The notes under the pieces are model-generated. The model ran no database searches and was not told the DNA's origin. It saw nothing but the letters and a program-made list of their open reading frames with translations. From assembly GCF_012275375.1 (NCBI RefSeq), contig NZ_JAAZQJ010000004.1:186001-250000 (forward strand): DNA of 64,000 bases, given 5' to 3'. Shown here one piece after another: positions 49,608-58,814 of this stretch. The translations under genes and the position numbers were made by a program. The stretch comes from Dyella sp. SG609 (lineage in GTDB: Bacteria; Pseudomonadota; Gammaproteobacteria; Xanthomonadales; Rhodanobacteraceae). Each line of letters begins with the position of its first letter. Position 1 is the first letter of the stretch.

Positions 49608-50074
49608 GCCTGGGTACGGTCACCCGCAACGCGCCGGCGCACGGTGTCCTGCGCAGCATCCTGCTGGCCGAGGACAGCCCCGCCGATGCCGAGCTGGCGC
49701 TGGAGGCGCTGCGCAGCGCGAATCTGGCCAATCCCATCGTGCACGTCGAGGACGGCGTGGACTGCCTGGATTACCTGCACGGCCGCGGCGCCTGGGCCGG
49801 ACGCCCGCCGCTGGATCCGGCGGTGGTGCTGCTGGACATCAAGATGCCGCGCGTGGACGGCCTGGAAGTACTCACCGAGATGCGCGCGGACGAACGCCTG
49901 CGGCGCATCCCGGTGGTCGTGCTGTCGTCCTCGCGCGAAGAAAGCGACCTGGCCCGCAGCTGGGACCTGGGCGTGAATGCCTATGTGATCAAGCCGGTCG
50001 ACGTCGACCAGTTTTTCGAAGCGGTGCGCACGCTCGGGCAGTTCTGGGCGGTGCTGAACCAGGCGCCGGATTGA
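49604..50074 (+). CDS. single-domain (Rcp1-like) response regulator
   Basis: The protein has 156 residues and is a receiver domain only, with acidic residues in LLAEDSPADAE, phospho-acceptor D78 in LLDIKMPRVDG, and the conserved lysine in YVIKPVDVDQF. This long-spacer receiver type commonly shuttles phosphate between a kinase and a second relay protein. It is coupled to the kinase by ATGA and followed after 29 bp by a hybrid protein. Confidence 0.92.
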   Translation: MSLGTVTRNAPAHGVLRSILLAEDSPADAELALEALRSANLANPIVHVEDGVDCLDYLHGRGAWAGRPPLDPAVVLLDIKMPRVDGLEVLTEMRADERLRRIPVVVLSSSREESDLARSWDLGVNAYVIKPVDVDQFFEAVRTLGQFWAVLNQAPD

Positions 50075-50103
50075 AGGCGCCGCGCCGCGAAGGTATTGCT
50101 TAC

Positions 50104-51669
50104 ATGCCAGATAAACCGAACATTCCCCAGCCGCCGCCGTTTCCCCGCATCCGCGTGCTGCAGATCGAGGACAGCTTGCCCGACGCCGAGCTGGTGATCT
50201 CCGAACTCGAAGCCGACGCGATCGACTTCGAGGTGCGCCTGGTCGACGACGAGACCGGCTATCTGCGCGAGCTGGAGGACTTCAAGCCGCATATCGTGCT
50301 GTCGGACCTGAGCATGCCCGGCTTCTCCGGCGAGCGCGCGCTGGAACTGCTGCGCGAGCACGACCGCGACCTGCCTTTCATCTATGTCTCGGCCACCCTC
50401 GGCGAGGAAGCGGCGATCGCGGCGCTGCGCAACGGTGCCACCGATTACATCCTGAAGCAGAACCCCGCGCGCCTGGCCAGCGCCGTGCGCCGCGCCCTGC
50501 GCGAACACGAAGCGCAGAAGGCGCAGCGGCGCGCCGAGGCGGAGCTGATTCGCGCGCAGCGTTTCGAAAGCCTGGCCATGCTGGCCGGCGGCTTGAGCCA
50601 CGACCTGCGCAACCTGCTGCAGCCACTGCTGCTGGCCGGCGAAAGCCTGCAGGATTACCAGGACGACCCGCGCCTCGCGCGCCTGGGCAAGCTGGTGCGC
50701 GATTGCGGACGGCGCGGCCTGGACATGGTGCAGTCGATGCTGTCGTTCGCCCGCGGCGCGCGCCGCGCCGAACAGGTGCGGGTGGGCGCGCTGCTGGATG
50801 CGCTCAACCTGCTGCTGCAGGGCAGCGTGCCGCGCAATGTCGCGCTGGAGCTGGCGGTGGACGATCCGGAGCTGAGCTTCTCGGGCAACCATACCGAGCT
50901 GCAGCAATGCCTGCTCAACCTCAGCCTCAACGCGATCCAGGCCATGCCCGGCGGCGGCGAGCTGCGCATCGAGGCGGGGCAGCAGCTGCTGGCGGCCGAT
51001 TTCTTCCAGGAAGGCGAGAGCGCGGAAGAAGGCCGCTACCTGCGCCTGAGCGTGATCGACACCGGCTGCGGCATGGACGAGGCCACGCTGGCCCATCTGT
51101 ACGAGCCGTTCTACACCACCAAGGAAGGCGGCACCGGCCTGGGGCTGCTCTCGTGCAAGCGCATCGTGGCCAGCCACGGCGGCGCGATGCGCGTGGAGAG
51201 TGCGCTGGGGCAGGGCACGGGGTTCCATCTCTACCTGCCGCTGGGCGCGCAGCTCGAAGAGATGCCCGAGGGCGAGGACGACGAGCATCTGCTGGGCAAT
51301 GCCGAGCGCGTGCTGGTGGTGGTGGAGGAGGCGGCCCAGTTGTCGCTGCTGGTGGATACGCTGGATGCGTGGGGGTATCAGGCGCATGCCAGCCAGAGCG
51401 GTACGGCGGCGTTGCAGTGGATCGAGGCGCATGGGGTGCCGGATCTGGTGCTGATGGATGCCGATATGAATCTGTTTACCGGGGTGCGGACGCTGGCGGC
51501 GTTGATCGATCATGGGTATCGGCGGGCGGTGGTGTTGTTGACGCGGCCGGATGCGCCGCCGGATCTCGACGAGATGCCTGAGGTTGAGCGCCTCTATCTG
51601 GTGGATAAGCCGGTGGCTACTTTCAAGTTGTTGGGGACTTTGCGCGAGGCGCTGGATGGAGAGGGTTGA
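50104..51669 (+). CDS. hybrid REC-histidine kinase-REC protein
   Basis: The protein has 521 residues. The N-terminal receiver has D68 (VLSDLSMPGFSG). A kinase core follows, with H166 in GGLSHDLRNLLQPLL and ATPase motifs NLSLNAIQAMPGG, DTGCGMDE and GTGLGLLSCKRIV. The C-terminal receiver has D452 in LVLMDADMNLFTG. There is no membrane helix, so it is cytoplasmic. With the preceding sensor kinase and single receiver it makes a three-protein relay. The C-terminal receiver is weakly conserved; its lysine appears as DKPVATF. There is no DNA-binding output in the cluster. Confidence 0.9.
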   Translation: MPDKPNIPQPPPFPRIRVLQIEDSLPDAELVISELEADAIDFEVRLVDDETGYLRELEDFKPHIVLSDLSMPGFSGERALELLREHDRDLPFIYVSATLGEEAAIAALRNGATDYILKQNPARLASAVRRALREHEAQKAQRRAEAELIRAQRFESLAMLAGGLSHDLRNLLQPLLLAGESLQDYQDDPRLARLGKLVRDCGRRGLDMVQSMLSFARGARRAEQVRVGALLDALNLLLQGSVPRNVALELAVDDPELSFSGNHTELQQCLLNLSLNAIQAMPGGGELRIEAGQQLLAADFFQEGESAEEGRYLRLSVIDTGCGMDEATLAHLYEPFYTTKEGGTGLGLLSCKRIVASHGGAMRVESALGQGTGFHLYLPLGAQLEEMPEGEDDEHLLGNAERVLVVVEEAAQLSLLVDTLDAWGYQAHASQSGTAALQWIEAHGVPDLVLMDADMNLFTGVRTLAALIDHGYRRAVVLLTRPDAPPDLDEMPEVERLYLVDKPVATFKLLGTLREALDGEG

Positions 51670-51686
51670 GGCGGGCCTCTCCTACC

Positions 51687-51715
51687 CGTCATCCCGGCGT
51701 AGGCCGGGATCCAGT
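51687..51715 (+). repeat. 29-bp dispersed repeat, single copy
   Basis: CGTCATCCCGGCGTAGGCCG then GGATCCAGT, identical to the unit at 27609-27637. It forms a CCCGGC/GCCGGG hairpin just after the hybrid kinase gene. Confidence 0.85.
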
Positions 51716-51797
51716 AACGACCACGCCTGGTTTTTGCGGTGCCGCGGACTGGCCGCTTATGCAGCGGGCATTTCGGACGCCTGCCGGCGCCCGAGTC

Positions 51798-51827
51798 ACT
51801 TTCTCTTTGCTGGCCCAAAGAGAAAGT
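51798..51827. repeat. hairpin ACTTTCTCTTTG / CAAAGAGAAAGT
   Basis: This is a perfect 12-bp stem with a 6-nt loop (CTGGCC). It resembles a dispersed element found between genes in Xanthomonadales that often reads CTTTGGTTACTTTC in reverse. Confidence 0.7.
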
Positions 51828-52031
51828 AACCAAAGAGAGAATGGCCTAAGAGCAAAGGCTCGCGACGCGACTAGAAGGAGCGGTGGGCGTCTGCGGTAAC
51901 TTGATTAACCTGGGTCTATACGAAACGACTGTGCGTTTACGTAGCGGCTGCTTCAACGTGCCGTGGCCGAGAGGACGTTCAAGAACTGAGGCCAGCTTTT
52001 GCTTTTCGTTCCTGCCTACCTCACGCCATCA

Positions 52032-52080
52032 CCCCTCTCCCCTCCGGGGAGAGGGCAGGGTGAGGGGCCGGGCGGAGAGG
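52032..52080 (+). repeat. half unit of the composite repeat, copy D
   Basis: Only the left module is present (CCCCTCTCCCCTCCGGGGAG then GAGGGGCCGGGCGGAG). It stands at the 3' end of the pilR gene and may act as its transcript end. Confidence 0.75.
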
Positions 52081-52090
52081 GGAGGTGGGG

Positions 52091-53494
52091 TCAGTCGATC
52101 CCGAGCTTCTTGAGCTTGTAGCGCAATGCGCGGAACGTGATTCCCAATTTCTTGGCCGCCGCGGTCTTGTTGTACCGCGACTCTTCCAGCGCCTTGATGA
52201 TCGCCGTGCGCTCGATGTTGCTGATGTAGTCGTCGAGGCCGCCGTCGGCGGTGGGCGATGGTGCAGGTTGGGTGGGGCCGGATGCGGGGGCGCCGGGTGG
52301 GGGCGGAACTGCTGTATCGGCTGCGCGTGCCGTGCGCTGGGGCAGCATCAGGTCGGCTACGTCGATTTCGTCGCCTTCGCACATGGCCATGGCGCGTTCG
52401 AGGATGTTTTCCAGCTCGCGCACGTTGCCGGGGAAGTCGTAGCCGTCCAGGGCCTGCTGCGCGGCGGGCAGCAGGCGGCCGGGGTTGCCGCCGCTCTTGA
52501 TGGAGAGCTGGCGCAGGATGTAGCCGGCGAGGAGGGGGACGTCGCCGCGGCGTTCGCGCAGGGGCGGGACGCGCAGTTCGATCACGTTGATGCGGTAGAA
52601 CAGGTCCTGGCGGAACTGGCCTTGCTCGACCAGGGCCGCGAGATTCTTGTGCGTGGCCGACAGGATGCGCACGTCGACGGGGATCTCCTCGCGCGCGCCG
52701 ATCGGGCGCACGGCCTTTTCCTGGATCGCGCGCAGCAGCTTCACCTGCATGTGCAGCGGCAGTTCGGCCACTTCGTCAAGGAACAGGGTGCCGCCGTTGG
52801 CGGCCTGGAACAGGCCTTCCTTGTCGCTCACCGCGCCGGTGAAGCTGCCCTTGCGGTGGCCGAAGAATTCGCTCTCCATCAGCTCGGACGGAATCGCGCC
52901 GCAGTTCACCGGCACGAAGGGGCCGGCCGCGCGCGGGCCCTGCTCGTGGATCAGGCGGGCGACCAGTTCCTTGCCGACGCCGGATTCGCCGGCGATGTAC
53001 ACCGGCGCCTGGTTGCGCGCCAGCTTGCCGATGGTGGCGCGCACCTGCGCCATCGCGGGGGAGTCGCCGATCAGGCGGTCGCCGGCATTGGGCGCCTTGG
53101 CCGCGCCGCCGCCGGCACGCTTTTCCTCGGCCAGGCGCAGCGCGGTGCGCACCAGCTGGCGCAGCATCTGGATGTCGACCGGCTTGGACACGAAGTCGAA
53201 GGCGCCGGCCTTCAGCGCGCTCACCGCGGCGTCGACGTTGCCGTAGGCGGTGATCATCGCCACCGGCATGTCGGGGTGCTTGGCGGCGATCAGCTCGATC
53301 ACCTCGTGGCCGGTGCCGTCGGGCAGGCGCATGTCGGTGAAGCAGAGGTCGTAGGTGCGCTCTTCCAGGGCGCGACGCGCGTCCGCCACCGTACCCACCG
53401 CATCGACCTGCAGGTCCATGCGACCCAGGGTGATGGTCAGCAGTTCGCGAATATCGCGCTCGTCGTCGATGACGAGGACGGTCTGTTGGCTCAT
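52091..53494 (-). CDS. pilR: sigma-54 response regulator PilR
   Basis: The protein has 467 residues. The receiver has D54 in FTDMRLPDGTGHE, the AAA+ domain has Walker A GESGVGKE, sigma-54 contact loop GSFTGA and Walker B GGTLFLDEV, and a Fis-type HTH ends it (NKTAAAKKLGITFRALRYKLKKLGID). The spacing and the C-terminal sequence match PilR, activator of the type IV pilin gene pilA. The cognate kinase gene pilS, normally next to pilR, is not here; the upstream neighbour is a hydrolase gene. The partner could be encoded elsewhere, or the gene could be a PilR paralogue. Confidence 0.88.
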   Translation of the reverse strand: MSQQTVLVIDDERDIRELLTITLGRMDLQVDAVGTVADARRALEERTYDLCFTDMRLPDGTGHEVIELIAAKHPDMPVAMITAYGNVDAAVSALKAGAFDFVSKPVDIQMLRQLVRTALRLAEEKRAGGGAAKAPNAGDRLIGDSPAMAQVRATIGKLARNQAPVYIAGESGVGKELVARLIHEQGPRAAGPFVPVNCGAIPSELMESEFFGHRKGSFTGAVSDKEGLFQAANGGTLFLDEVAELPLHMQVKLLRAIQEKAVRPIGAREEIPVDVRILSATHKNLAALVEQGQFRQDLFYRINVIELRVPPLRERRGDVPLLAGYILRQLSIKSGGNPGRLLPAAQQALDGYDFPGNVRELENILERAMAMCEGDEIDVADLMLPQRTARAADTAVPPPPGAPASGPTQPAPSPTADGGLDDYISNIERTAIIKALEESRYNKTAAAKKLGITFRALRYKLKKLGID

Positions 53495-53574
53495 GTCATC
53501 CAGCTGGCTTTCAGGTGCGGGCTAGGATACCCGCCCCCTCCCCGAGGGGCAAAGCCTGTCCGTCCGGCGCGTTT

Positions 53575-54645
53575 TCAGTGTCCCAGGTGCCGGTCGAAGA
53601 AACGCCAGATCACGCGGTAGGCATCCTTGGATTCCGGCATGTCGGGGTCGGAGAAGAACGAATGCCACATGCCGTCCCACACGTGCAGTTCCGCTTCCAC
53701 GCCGGCCCGGTCCAGCAGCGTGTGGCTGTGGATCACCGCGCTCATGGCCATGTCGCGCGTGCCGGAAATCAGCAGGGTAGGCGGGAATTTCGCCAGCAGC
53801 GCGGGCGAGTTGGCCGGGAACACCAGCGGGTCGTCCGCGCTGGCGCCCTTGAAGTAGGGCAGGTCGCCGAGCTGCATCGATCGCGGGGGAATCGGCTTGC
53901 CGTTGAGCGGCGAGGCGATATAGCTCTCGTCGCCGCCCAGCGGGGTGACGCCGGCGCAGAACATGCCGATCGCGCCGGGCAGCGGCAGCTGGTCGTGGAT
54001 CAGCCTGGCGGTGACCTCGCCGGTGAGGATGCCGCCGGCGGAGCAGCCGTAAATGCCTACGTTGGCCGGCTGGTAGTGCTTGAGCAGCTCGCGGTACACC
54101 GCCACCACGTCGTCGGTGGCGGCGGGAAAGACGTGCTCGGGGCCTTCGCGGTAATCCACCGTCACCACCTTCACGCGCCCCACGCCGGCGATGGGGATCG
54201 CCTCGACCAGGCCGCCGCTGTGCGCGCCCCACAGGAAGGCGCCGCCGTGCAGGTTGATCAGCACCCGCGCCTGGTTCGCCGGCGCCACGCCTTGCGCGGG
54301 CAGCACCACGTCCACCGCCACGTTGGCGATGCGCCCGGCGGCGATCTTCACCGGGTAGATCTGCTGCATGCGCGCAGCGCGGGCGCTGTTCATGCGGTCG
54401 TAGAACGCGCGGTTCTGCTCGATCGGCGCGGTCAGCGGCGGCGCCTTGTCGCCTTCGGCCAGCATGTTCGGGAAGAACGCGCGCGACTCGGGGGAGGCGA
54501 ACACGGAATACGGCACGGTGGCATTGCCGATGAAGATGCTGGCGTCGGCTTTGTAGCCGGTGGCCGGCGACGCGGCCTGGGCGCTCGCGGGGTTGGCGCC
54601 GGACAGCAGCGCGGCGGCGACGCAGGCAAGCCGGAACGTGCGCAT
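53575..54645 (-). CDS. secreted alpha/beta hydrolase (HSL-type esterase)
   Basis: The protein has 356 residues from ATG 54645, with GGGGAG 8 nt before it and a signal peptide (MRTFRLACVAAALLSGANPASAQA). An ATG at 54666 overlaps the trehalase stop by ATGA and is an alternative. The oxyanion motif HGGA (133-136), nucleophile S202 in YGCSAGG, and the likely Asp (ISGTRD) and His (GMWHSFF) complete the hormone-sensitive-lipase-type triad. It probably removes acyl groups from carbohydrate esters or other small esters in the periplasm. It is downstream of trehalase, probably in one operon. Confidence 0.88.
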   Translation of the reverse strand: MRTFRLACVAAALLSGANPASAQAASPATGYKADASIFIGNATVPYSVFASPESRAFFPNMLAEGDKAPPLTAPIEQNRAFYDRMNSARAARMQQIYPVKIAAGRIANVAVDVVLPAQGVAPANQARVLINLHGGAFLWGAHSGGLVEAIPIAGVGRVKVVTVDYREGPEHVFPAATDDVVAVYRELLKHYQPANVGIYGCSAGGILTGEVTARLIHDQLPLPGAIGMFCAGVTPLGGDESYIASPLNGKPIPPRSMQLGDLPYFKGASADDPLVFPANSPALLAKFPPTLLISGTRDMAMSAVIHSHTLLDRAGVEAELHVWDGMWHSFFSDPDMPESKDAYRVIWRFFDRHLGH

Positions 54646-54662
54646 GGCGAAGGCTCCCCGCT

Positions 54663-56339
54663 TCATGGTGCGGTTCCGGTGGCGCGCTGCTTCTGCGCCG
54701 GCGCGTTCTTCTGCAGGATCTCCTGCAGCTTCAGATACACGCCGTTGGTCCAGCCGAAGCCGATCACGTTCTCGCTGTAGCCCGCGCTGACGCGCACGTC
54801 GGCATTGCCCTTGGCCATGTTGTATTTCTCGCGGATGGTGCCGTCGTCGGCGAGGCCGCGGTCCACCGTGGCGGTGAACTTGCCGGCGAGGCGGCGCGCG
54901 TCGTCGTGGAAGCCGTAGTCGTCCAGGCCCTTGATCGCCAGCCAGTTGGTCGGCGCCCAGCCGAACGGATCGTTCCACTGCACGCCGGCGGGCTGGTTGT
55001 CCATCGACAGTCCGCCGCGGCGCTCGAACACCGGCAGCTTGCCGCGCACGGCTTCGGCCTGCCGCGGTGAGGCAGCGCCGGCCCATAGCGGGTAGTAAGT
55101 GTTGAGATAGGGCGTGGGCGAGGGCTTGCCGGCGACGAAGTCGTAGTCGCGGTACATGCCGTCTTCCGCGCGCCACAGGTATTTATCCATGGCCTGCTTG
55201 CGCGTCGCGGCGGCGGCCGTCCAGCGTTCGGCGTCCTTGGTGTTGCCCAGGCGCTTGGCGAAGGCGGCCAGGTCCAGCTCGTAGCGATAGAGCAGGCTGT
55301 TGAGATCGACCGAGGCGTAGTGATGGGTGGAACCGCCGAACGGGCCGAAGTGGAAATTGGTGTCGTAGCCGGATTCGCGCATGGCGCGATCGCCGTGGTA
55401 GTAGTCGGCCGTGAGGCGGTAGCCGTCGTACCAGTTGCCCAGGCACACCTTCGAAGCGCGCACGTCGCAGCTTTCCCTGGCCAGCCGCGCGGCTTCGGCA
55501 TCGTCCGGCCTCTGCGCACCCTTCAGCAGATAGCCCGGATCGTCCTTGGGATGCGCGCGCAGCCACTTGATCACCTTCACGTAGAAGTCGTCGCTGTTCT
55601 GCGCTTCCAGCACCGGGCCGTCGCCCAGGTCGTAATAGCGCGCCAGGCCGGTATCGCCGGCGCGGTGTTCCTCGCGCGTCCACACGTCGTGGTTGCGTAC
55701 CGCCAGCGGGTAGGCGTTCGCCAGCCAGGTGTTGCGCTCGGCGTCGGAGGCGAAGGCGTCCGGGTCGTCCAGCACGGTGGCCATCATCGCGGTGAGGAAG
55801 GGCGGCTGCGAGCGGCTGAGGTAATAGGTGCGGTTGGCATTGAGCACCGCGCCGTAGTGCTCCACTTCGAACAGTGCGTTGTCCACCATGTCGCGCGCCA
55901 GCTTGCCGCGCTGGTCGGCAGCCAGGCCCAGCACGATGAAGTAGCTGTCCCAGCCGTACATCTCGTTGAAGAAGCCGCCGGGCACGACGTAGGGGTGCGG
56001 GAGGTAGAGCAGGCCTTGCGCGGGGAGCCTGGTGGCGTCGATGTCGCCCAGTTGCTGGATGACGCGCGGCAGCGGGTGGATGTCGACGCCGCAGCGTTTG
56101 CCGATGTCGGCGAGGGCGGGCGGGACCTTCATTTCCGCCGGGACGTAGAGCACGGGGTGGCCGACGATCTTGGGGTCGGTCAAGGCGTTGCACTGGTCCT
56201 GGGAGCGGGTGAGGGTGGTCCAGGCCTTGTCGATGTAGGTGCGGGTTTTGGCCGCGTCGGGCGTGGCTGCGTACGCAGTAGCTGTGGTGAAAATAGTTGC
56301 GAACAGCGCGACACGTAGCAGGTGGGGAGAGCGGGTCAT
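54663..56339 (-). CDS. treA: periplasmic trehalase (GH37)
   Basis: The protein has 558 residues with a signal peptide (MTRSPHLLRVALFATIFTTATAYA). Both trehalase signatures are clear: PGGFFNEMYGWDSYF (~residues 120-134) and QWNDPFGWAPTNW (~460-472). The catalytic acid is likely the Asp in RESGYDTNFHFG, and the base the Glu in REKYNM, by analogy with E. coli TreA. It hydrolyses trehalose to two glucoses in the periplasm. It is in the same orientation as the GH65 and MFS genes, separated from them by a 180-bp repeat-containing gap. Confidence 0.95.
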   Translation of the reverse strand: MTRSPHLLRVALFATIFTTATAYAATPDAAKTRTYIDKAWTTLTRSQDQCNALTDPKIVGHPVLYVPAEMKVPPALADIGKRCGVDIHPLPRVIQQLGDIDATRLPAQGLLYLPHPYVVPGGFFNEMYGWDSYFIVLGLAADQRGKLARDMVDNALFEVEHYGAVLNANRTYYLSRSQPPFLTAMMATVLDDPDAFASDAERNTWLANAYPLAVRNHDVWTREEHRAGDTGLARYYDLGDGPVLEAQNSDDFYVKVIKWLRAHPKDDPGYLLKGAQRPDDAEAARLARESCDVRASKVCLGNWYDGYRLTADYYHGDRAMRESGYDTNFHFGPFGGSTHHYASVDLNSLLYRYELDLAAFAKRLGNTKDAERWTAAAATRKQAMDKYLWRAEDGMYRDYDFVAGKPSPTPYLNTYYPLWAGAASPRQAEAVRGKLPVFERRGGLSMDNQPAGVQWNDPFGWAPTNWLAIKGLDDYGFHDDARRLAGKFTATVDRGLADDGTIREKYNMAKGNADVRVSAGYSENVIGFGWTNGVYLKLQEILQKNAPAQKQRATGTAP

Positions 56340-56390
56340 GGGTGGGGTCCTCGCTTCGGGAATTGCTTGTCCTCAGTCCTCAAACTCGAA

Positions 56391-56509
56391 CCCTTCTCCC
56401 TCCGGGAGAAGGTGGCGGCAGCCGGATGAGGGTTCGGGCGGAGCGGTGCACATCACCCCCGCGCTCCGGCCGTACCCTCACCCCAACCCCTCTCCCGGAG
56501 GGAGAGGGG
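56391..56509. repeat. short composite repeat, copy E, between GH65 and trehalase genes
   Basis: CCCTTCTCCCTCCGGGAGAA at the left and CTCTCCCGGAGGGAGAGGGG at the right are separate hairpins joined by a shortened middle. It belongs to the same family as copies A-D. Confidence 0.75.
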
Positions 56510-56521
56510 CTTAAGCCGCGA

Positions 56522-58783
56522 TCAATCGGGCCGTTCGATACGGGTGAGCTTCGCCTTCCCATCCGCACCATGCTCGATGCCGATGTCGAACACCTTCCCG
56601 CGGTAATGCACCCCCTGCAGCTTCACCGACTTCCACGCCGGCGGCAGCACCGGCGCGTAGGCCTCGCTCAGCCCGTTGTCGTCGATGCGCAATCCGCTCA
56701 AGCCATACACGAGGCTCTGCACGAAGCCCGCCGAGGTGGACAGAATGTACCCCGCGTTATTCGCCACGGTCTCCGTGCGCACATTGAACGGCGGTTTGAG
56801 AAACCCGGCCAGGTTGCGATGGATCCACTCGCCCGCCGTCTTGCCATCGCCCAGCTCGGCCGCACCCACCGCAAGCATCACCATCATCATCTCGTTCGGA
56901 TCGTCGCCATGCACCTTCAGCTCGTGCAGCTGGAAGTCGAAGTTGTTGCGGCGGATCTGCGGCGTCATCGGCAGGTCGAGGTTGGGATACATCAGCCAGA
57001 TCAGCGAGGAACCCATCCAGGTGATCTTGTCGTGCGGCACCGTGGCGTCGAAATCGAGATGGCGCTGGTTCTGCTGGTCGAACGGGATATACATCTTCGC
57101 GACGATCTCGCCCCACTTCGGGTCCGCCGTCTCGCCCACCTTCCTGGCCGCTTCCTGCGCGATGCGCAGTGCCTTGGCCGCGGCGGCATTGGTGAAGGAG
57201 TCGTTCGGCACGTCGTTATAAGCCTCGTCGGGCGAGGTGACGTGGTGGATCTCGTAGCGGTCGTGCGCCTTGTCGTAGGTGACGCGGCTGACCCAGAACT
57301 CGGCCACCTCGCGGATCACCGGCCAGCCGTACTGCTTCAGCCAAGCCTCGTCGCCGGTAGCCTGGTAGTACTGCCACTGGGCGATCGCCACGTCGGCGTT
57401 GACGTGGATCTCGCGGTACACGTCGTAGGCGAAATGCGGCGTGTAGTCCTTGCCGGTTTCCGGATCCGCTTCCCACGGATACATGGTGCCGCTCGCGCCG
57501 TACTGCTTGGCGCGTTCGCGCGCCGGCTGCATGGTGCGGTGGCGGAACATCACGATCGGCTTGGCGCGCTCCGGGTGCAGCAGCAGCAGCGCCGGGAACA
57601 CCCAGGAATCGCTGTCCCAGAACGCATGGCCGGCATAGCCCGGGGTCAGCGCGCAGGCGCCCATCGGCCAGGCGGTGCCGACGGTGGAATTGGCCAAGAG
57701 GTAATAGAGGTCGGAATGCACGGCCTTCTGCACGGCCGGATCGCCGTCGACCACGATGTCCGACTTCCACAGCTCATGCCATGCGGCCTTGTGCGCGGCC
57801 AGCAGCTGGTCGAAGCCGGTGGCGCGCGCCTGCTTGGCCAGCACCAGCGTGGCCTTCGCATCGCCGCCCCAGCCCTGGCGCGACAAGGCGGCATACTTGG
57901 TGAAGGCGTAGGTGCGGCCCTTCTGCACGCGCGCGGTGACGTTGAGCGAGAGGCGGAACGGCGTCTTCTCCAGCTTCACGTCTTCCACGTTCAAACCGGC
58001 GGGCAGGCTGACGGCAATCGCTTCGGCCATCTCCAGGCCCTGCTCGGCGCGGCCGTCCAGCCACAGCGTGAGGTCCTTGCTGTCGCCGTCGCTGGCGCCG
58101 ATGCGCGTCACGCCGTGGTACCACACGGCGGCGCGGTCCGGCGTGGGCACCGGCTTGTTGTTGAGGTTCTGGCCGCTGGCGATCACCGACTCGATCATCT
58201 GGTCGCCGGTGAGCTTGCCGATGGGAAAGCGCGGCTGGTGCTCGGACCACAGGCGGATGGGAAAAGTCAGCTGCACGCTGCCGTCGAACTGCGGCGTGAT
58301 CGTCAGCCGCGTCGCGGCGACGTGGCTGGCATCCTGGCTGACGAACGTCGTGACCTTCACGTCGGTAGACTTGTTCGCATAGACGAAGCGGTAGCTGGTG
58401 GCGAGCGTGGCGTCGCGCATGTCCAGCGTCTGTGCGTAGCCGGTGAAGATTTCCTTGCCCAGGCGGGTGGAATTGAGCCAGCCGCCGCCGGGGTTGTAGT
58501 CGATCTCGCTCCAGCCCGGTATCGCGGCGGGGCGCGCGATATCGTCCCGGGCGTAGTCCATGAAGGCGACCATATAGCCCATCGCGGGCTCGGTGCCGCG
58601 GGCGGTGGTCATGCTGGAGAAATAGCCGTTGGCGAGGTAGCCGGGGAAGTAGCTGTCGAAGTCGGCCGAGGTGCCGGTGAGCACGAAGCTCGGGTCGCTG
58701 TTCGCGTCCTGCGCCAGGGCGGGGCCGGCGGCGGCGAGCATGAGCAGGGCGGCAAGGCCCAGGCGGCGACAGCGTATTGGCAT
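56522..58783 (-). CDS. periplasmic GH65 glycoside hydrolase (kojibiose- or trehalose-like disaccharide hydrolase)
   Basis: The protein has 753 residues from ATG 58783 with GGGAG 5 nt before it; ATG 58798 would add five residues. A signal peptide (MPIRCRRLGLAALLMLAAAGPALA) exports it. The sequence follows GH65: N-terminal beta-sandwich (~30-300) and an (alpha/alpha)6 barrel with FWDSDSWVFPALLLLHP and TSPDEAYNDVPNDSFTN (catalytic acid Glu). A second Glu in NVRTETVANNAGY may be the base that separates hydrolases from phosphorylases. Periplasmic GH65 hydrolases in Bacteroidetes act on kojibiose; the substrate here is unproven. It is 31 bp after the MFS gene. Confidence 0.85.
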   Translation of the reverse strand: MPIRCRRLGLAALLMLAAAGPALAQDANSDPSFVLTGTSADFDSYFPGYLANGYFSSMTTARGTEPAMGYMVAFMDYARDDIARPAAIPGWSEIDYNPGGGWLNSTRLGKEIFTGYAQTLDMRDATLATSYRFVYANKSTDVKVTTFVSQDASHVAATRLTITPQFDGSVQLTFPIRLWSEHQPRFPIGKLTGDQMIESVIASGQNLNNKPVPTPDRAAVWYHGVTRIGASDGDSKDLTLWLDGRAEQGLEMAEAIAVSLPAGLNVEDVKLEKTPFRLSLNVTARVQKGRTYAFTKYAALSRQGWGGDAKATLVLAKQARATGFDQLLAAHKAAWHELWKSDIVVDGDPAVQKAVHSDLYYLLANSTVGTAWPMGACALTPGYAGHAFWDSDSWVFPALLLLHPERAKPIVMFRHRTMQPARERAKQYGASGTMYPWEADPETGKDYTPHFAYDVYREIHVNADVAIAQWQYYQATGDEAWLKQYGWPVIREVAEFWVSRVTYDKAHDRYEIHHVTSPDEAYNDVPNDSFTNAAAAKALRIAQEAARKVGETADPKWGEIVAKMYIPFDQQNQRHLDFDATVPHDKITWMGSSLIWLMYPNLDLPMTPQIRRNNFDFQLHELKVHGDDPNEMMMVMLAVGAAELGDGKTAGEWIHRNLAGFLKPPFNVRTETVANNAGYILSTSAGFVQSLVYGLSGLRIDDNGLSEAYAPVLPPAWKSVKLQGVHYRGKVFDIGIEHGADGKAKLTRIERPD

Positions 58784-58814
58784 GGCTACTCCCATCATCG
58801 AATCCTTGTAGGGC

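Larger units (their letters stand above)
51670..52090. other. gene-free stretch with three different repeats
   Basis: It contains one copy of the 29-bp repeat (51687-51715), a hairpin (51798-51827) and a half unit of the composite repeat (52032-52080). It lies between convergent genes. Otherwise nothing is seen. Confidence 0.6.
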
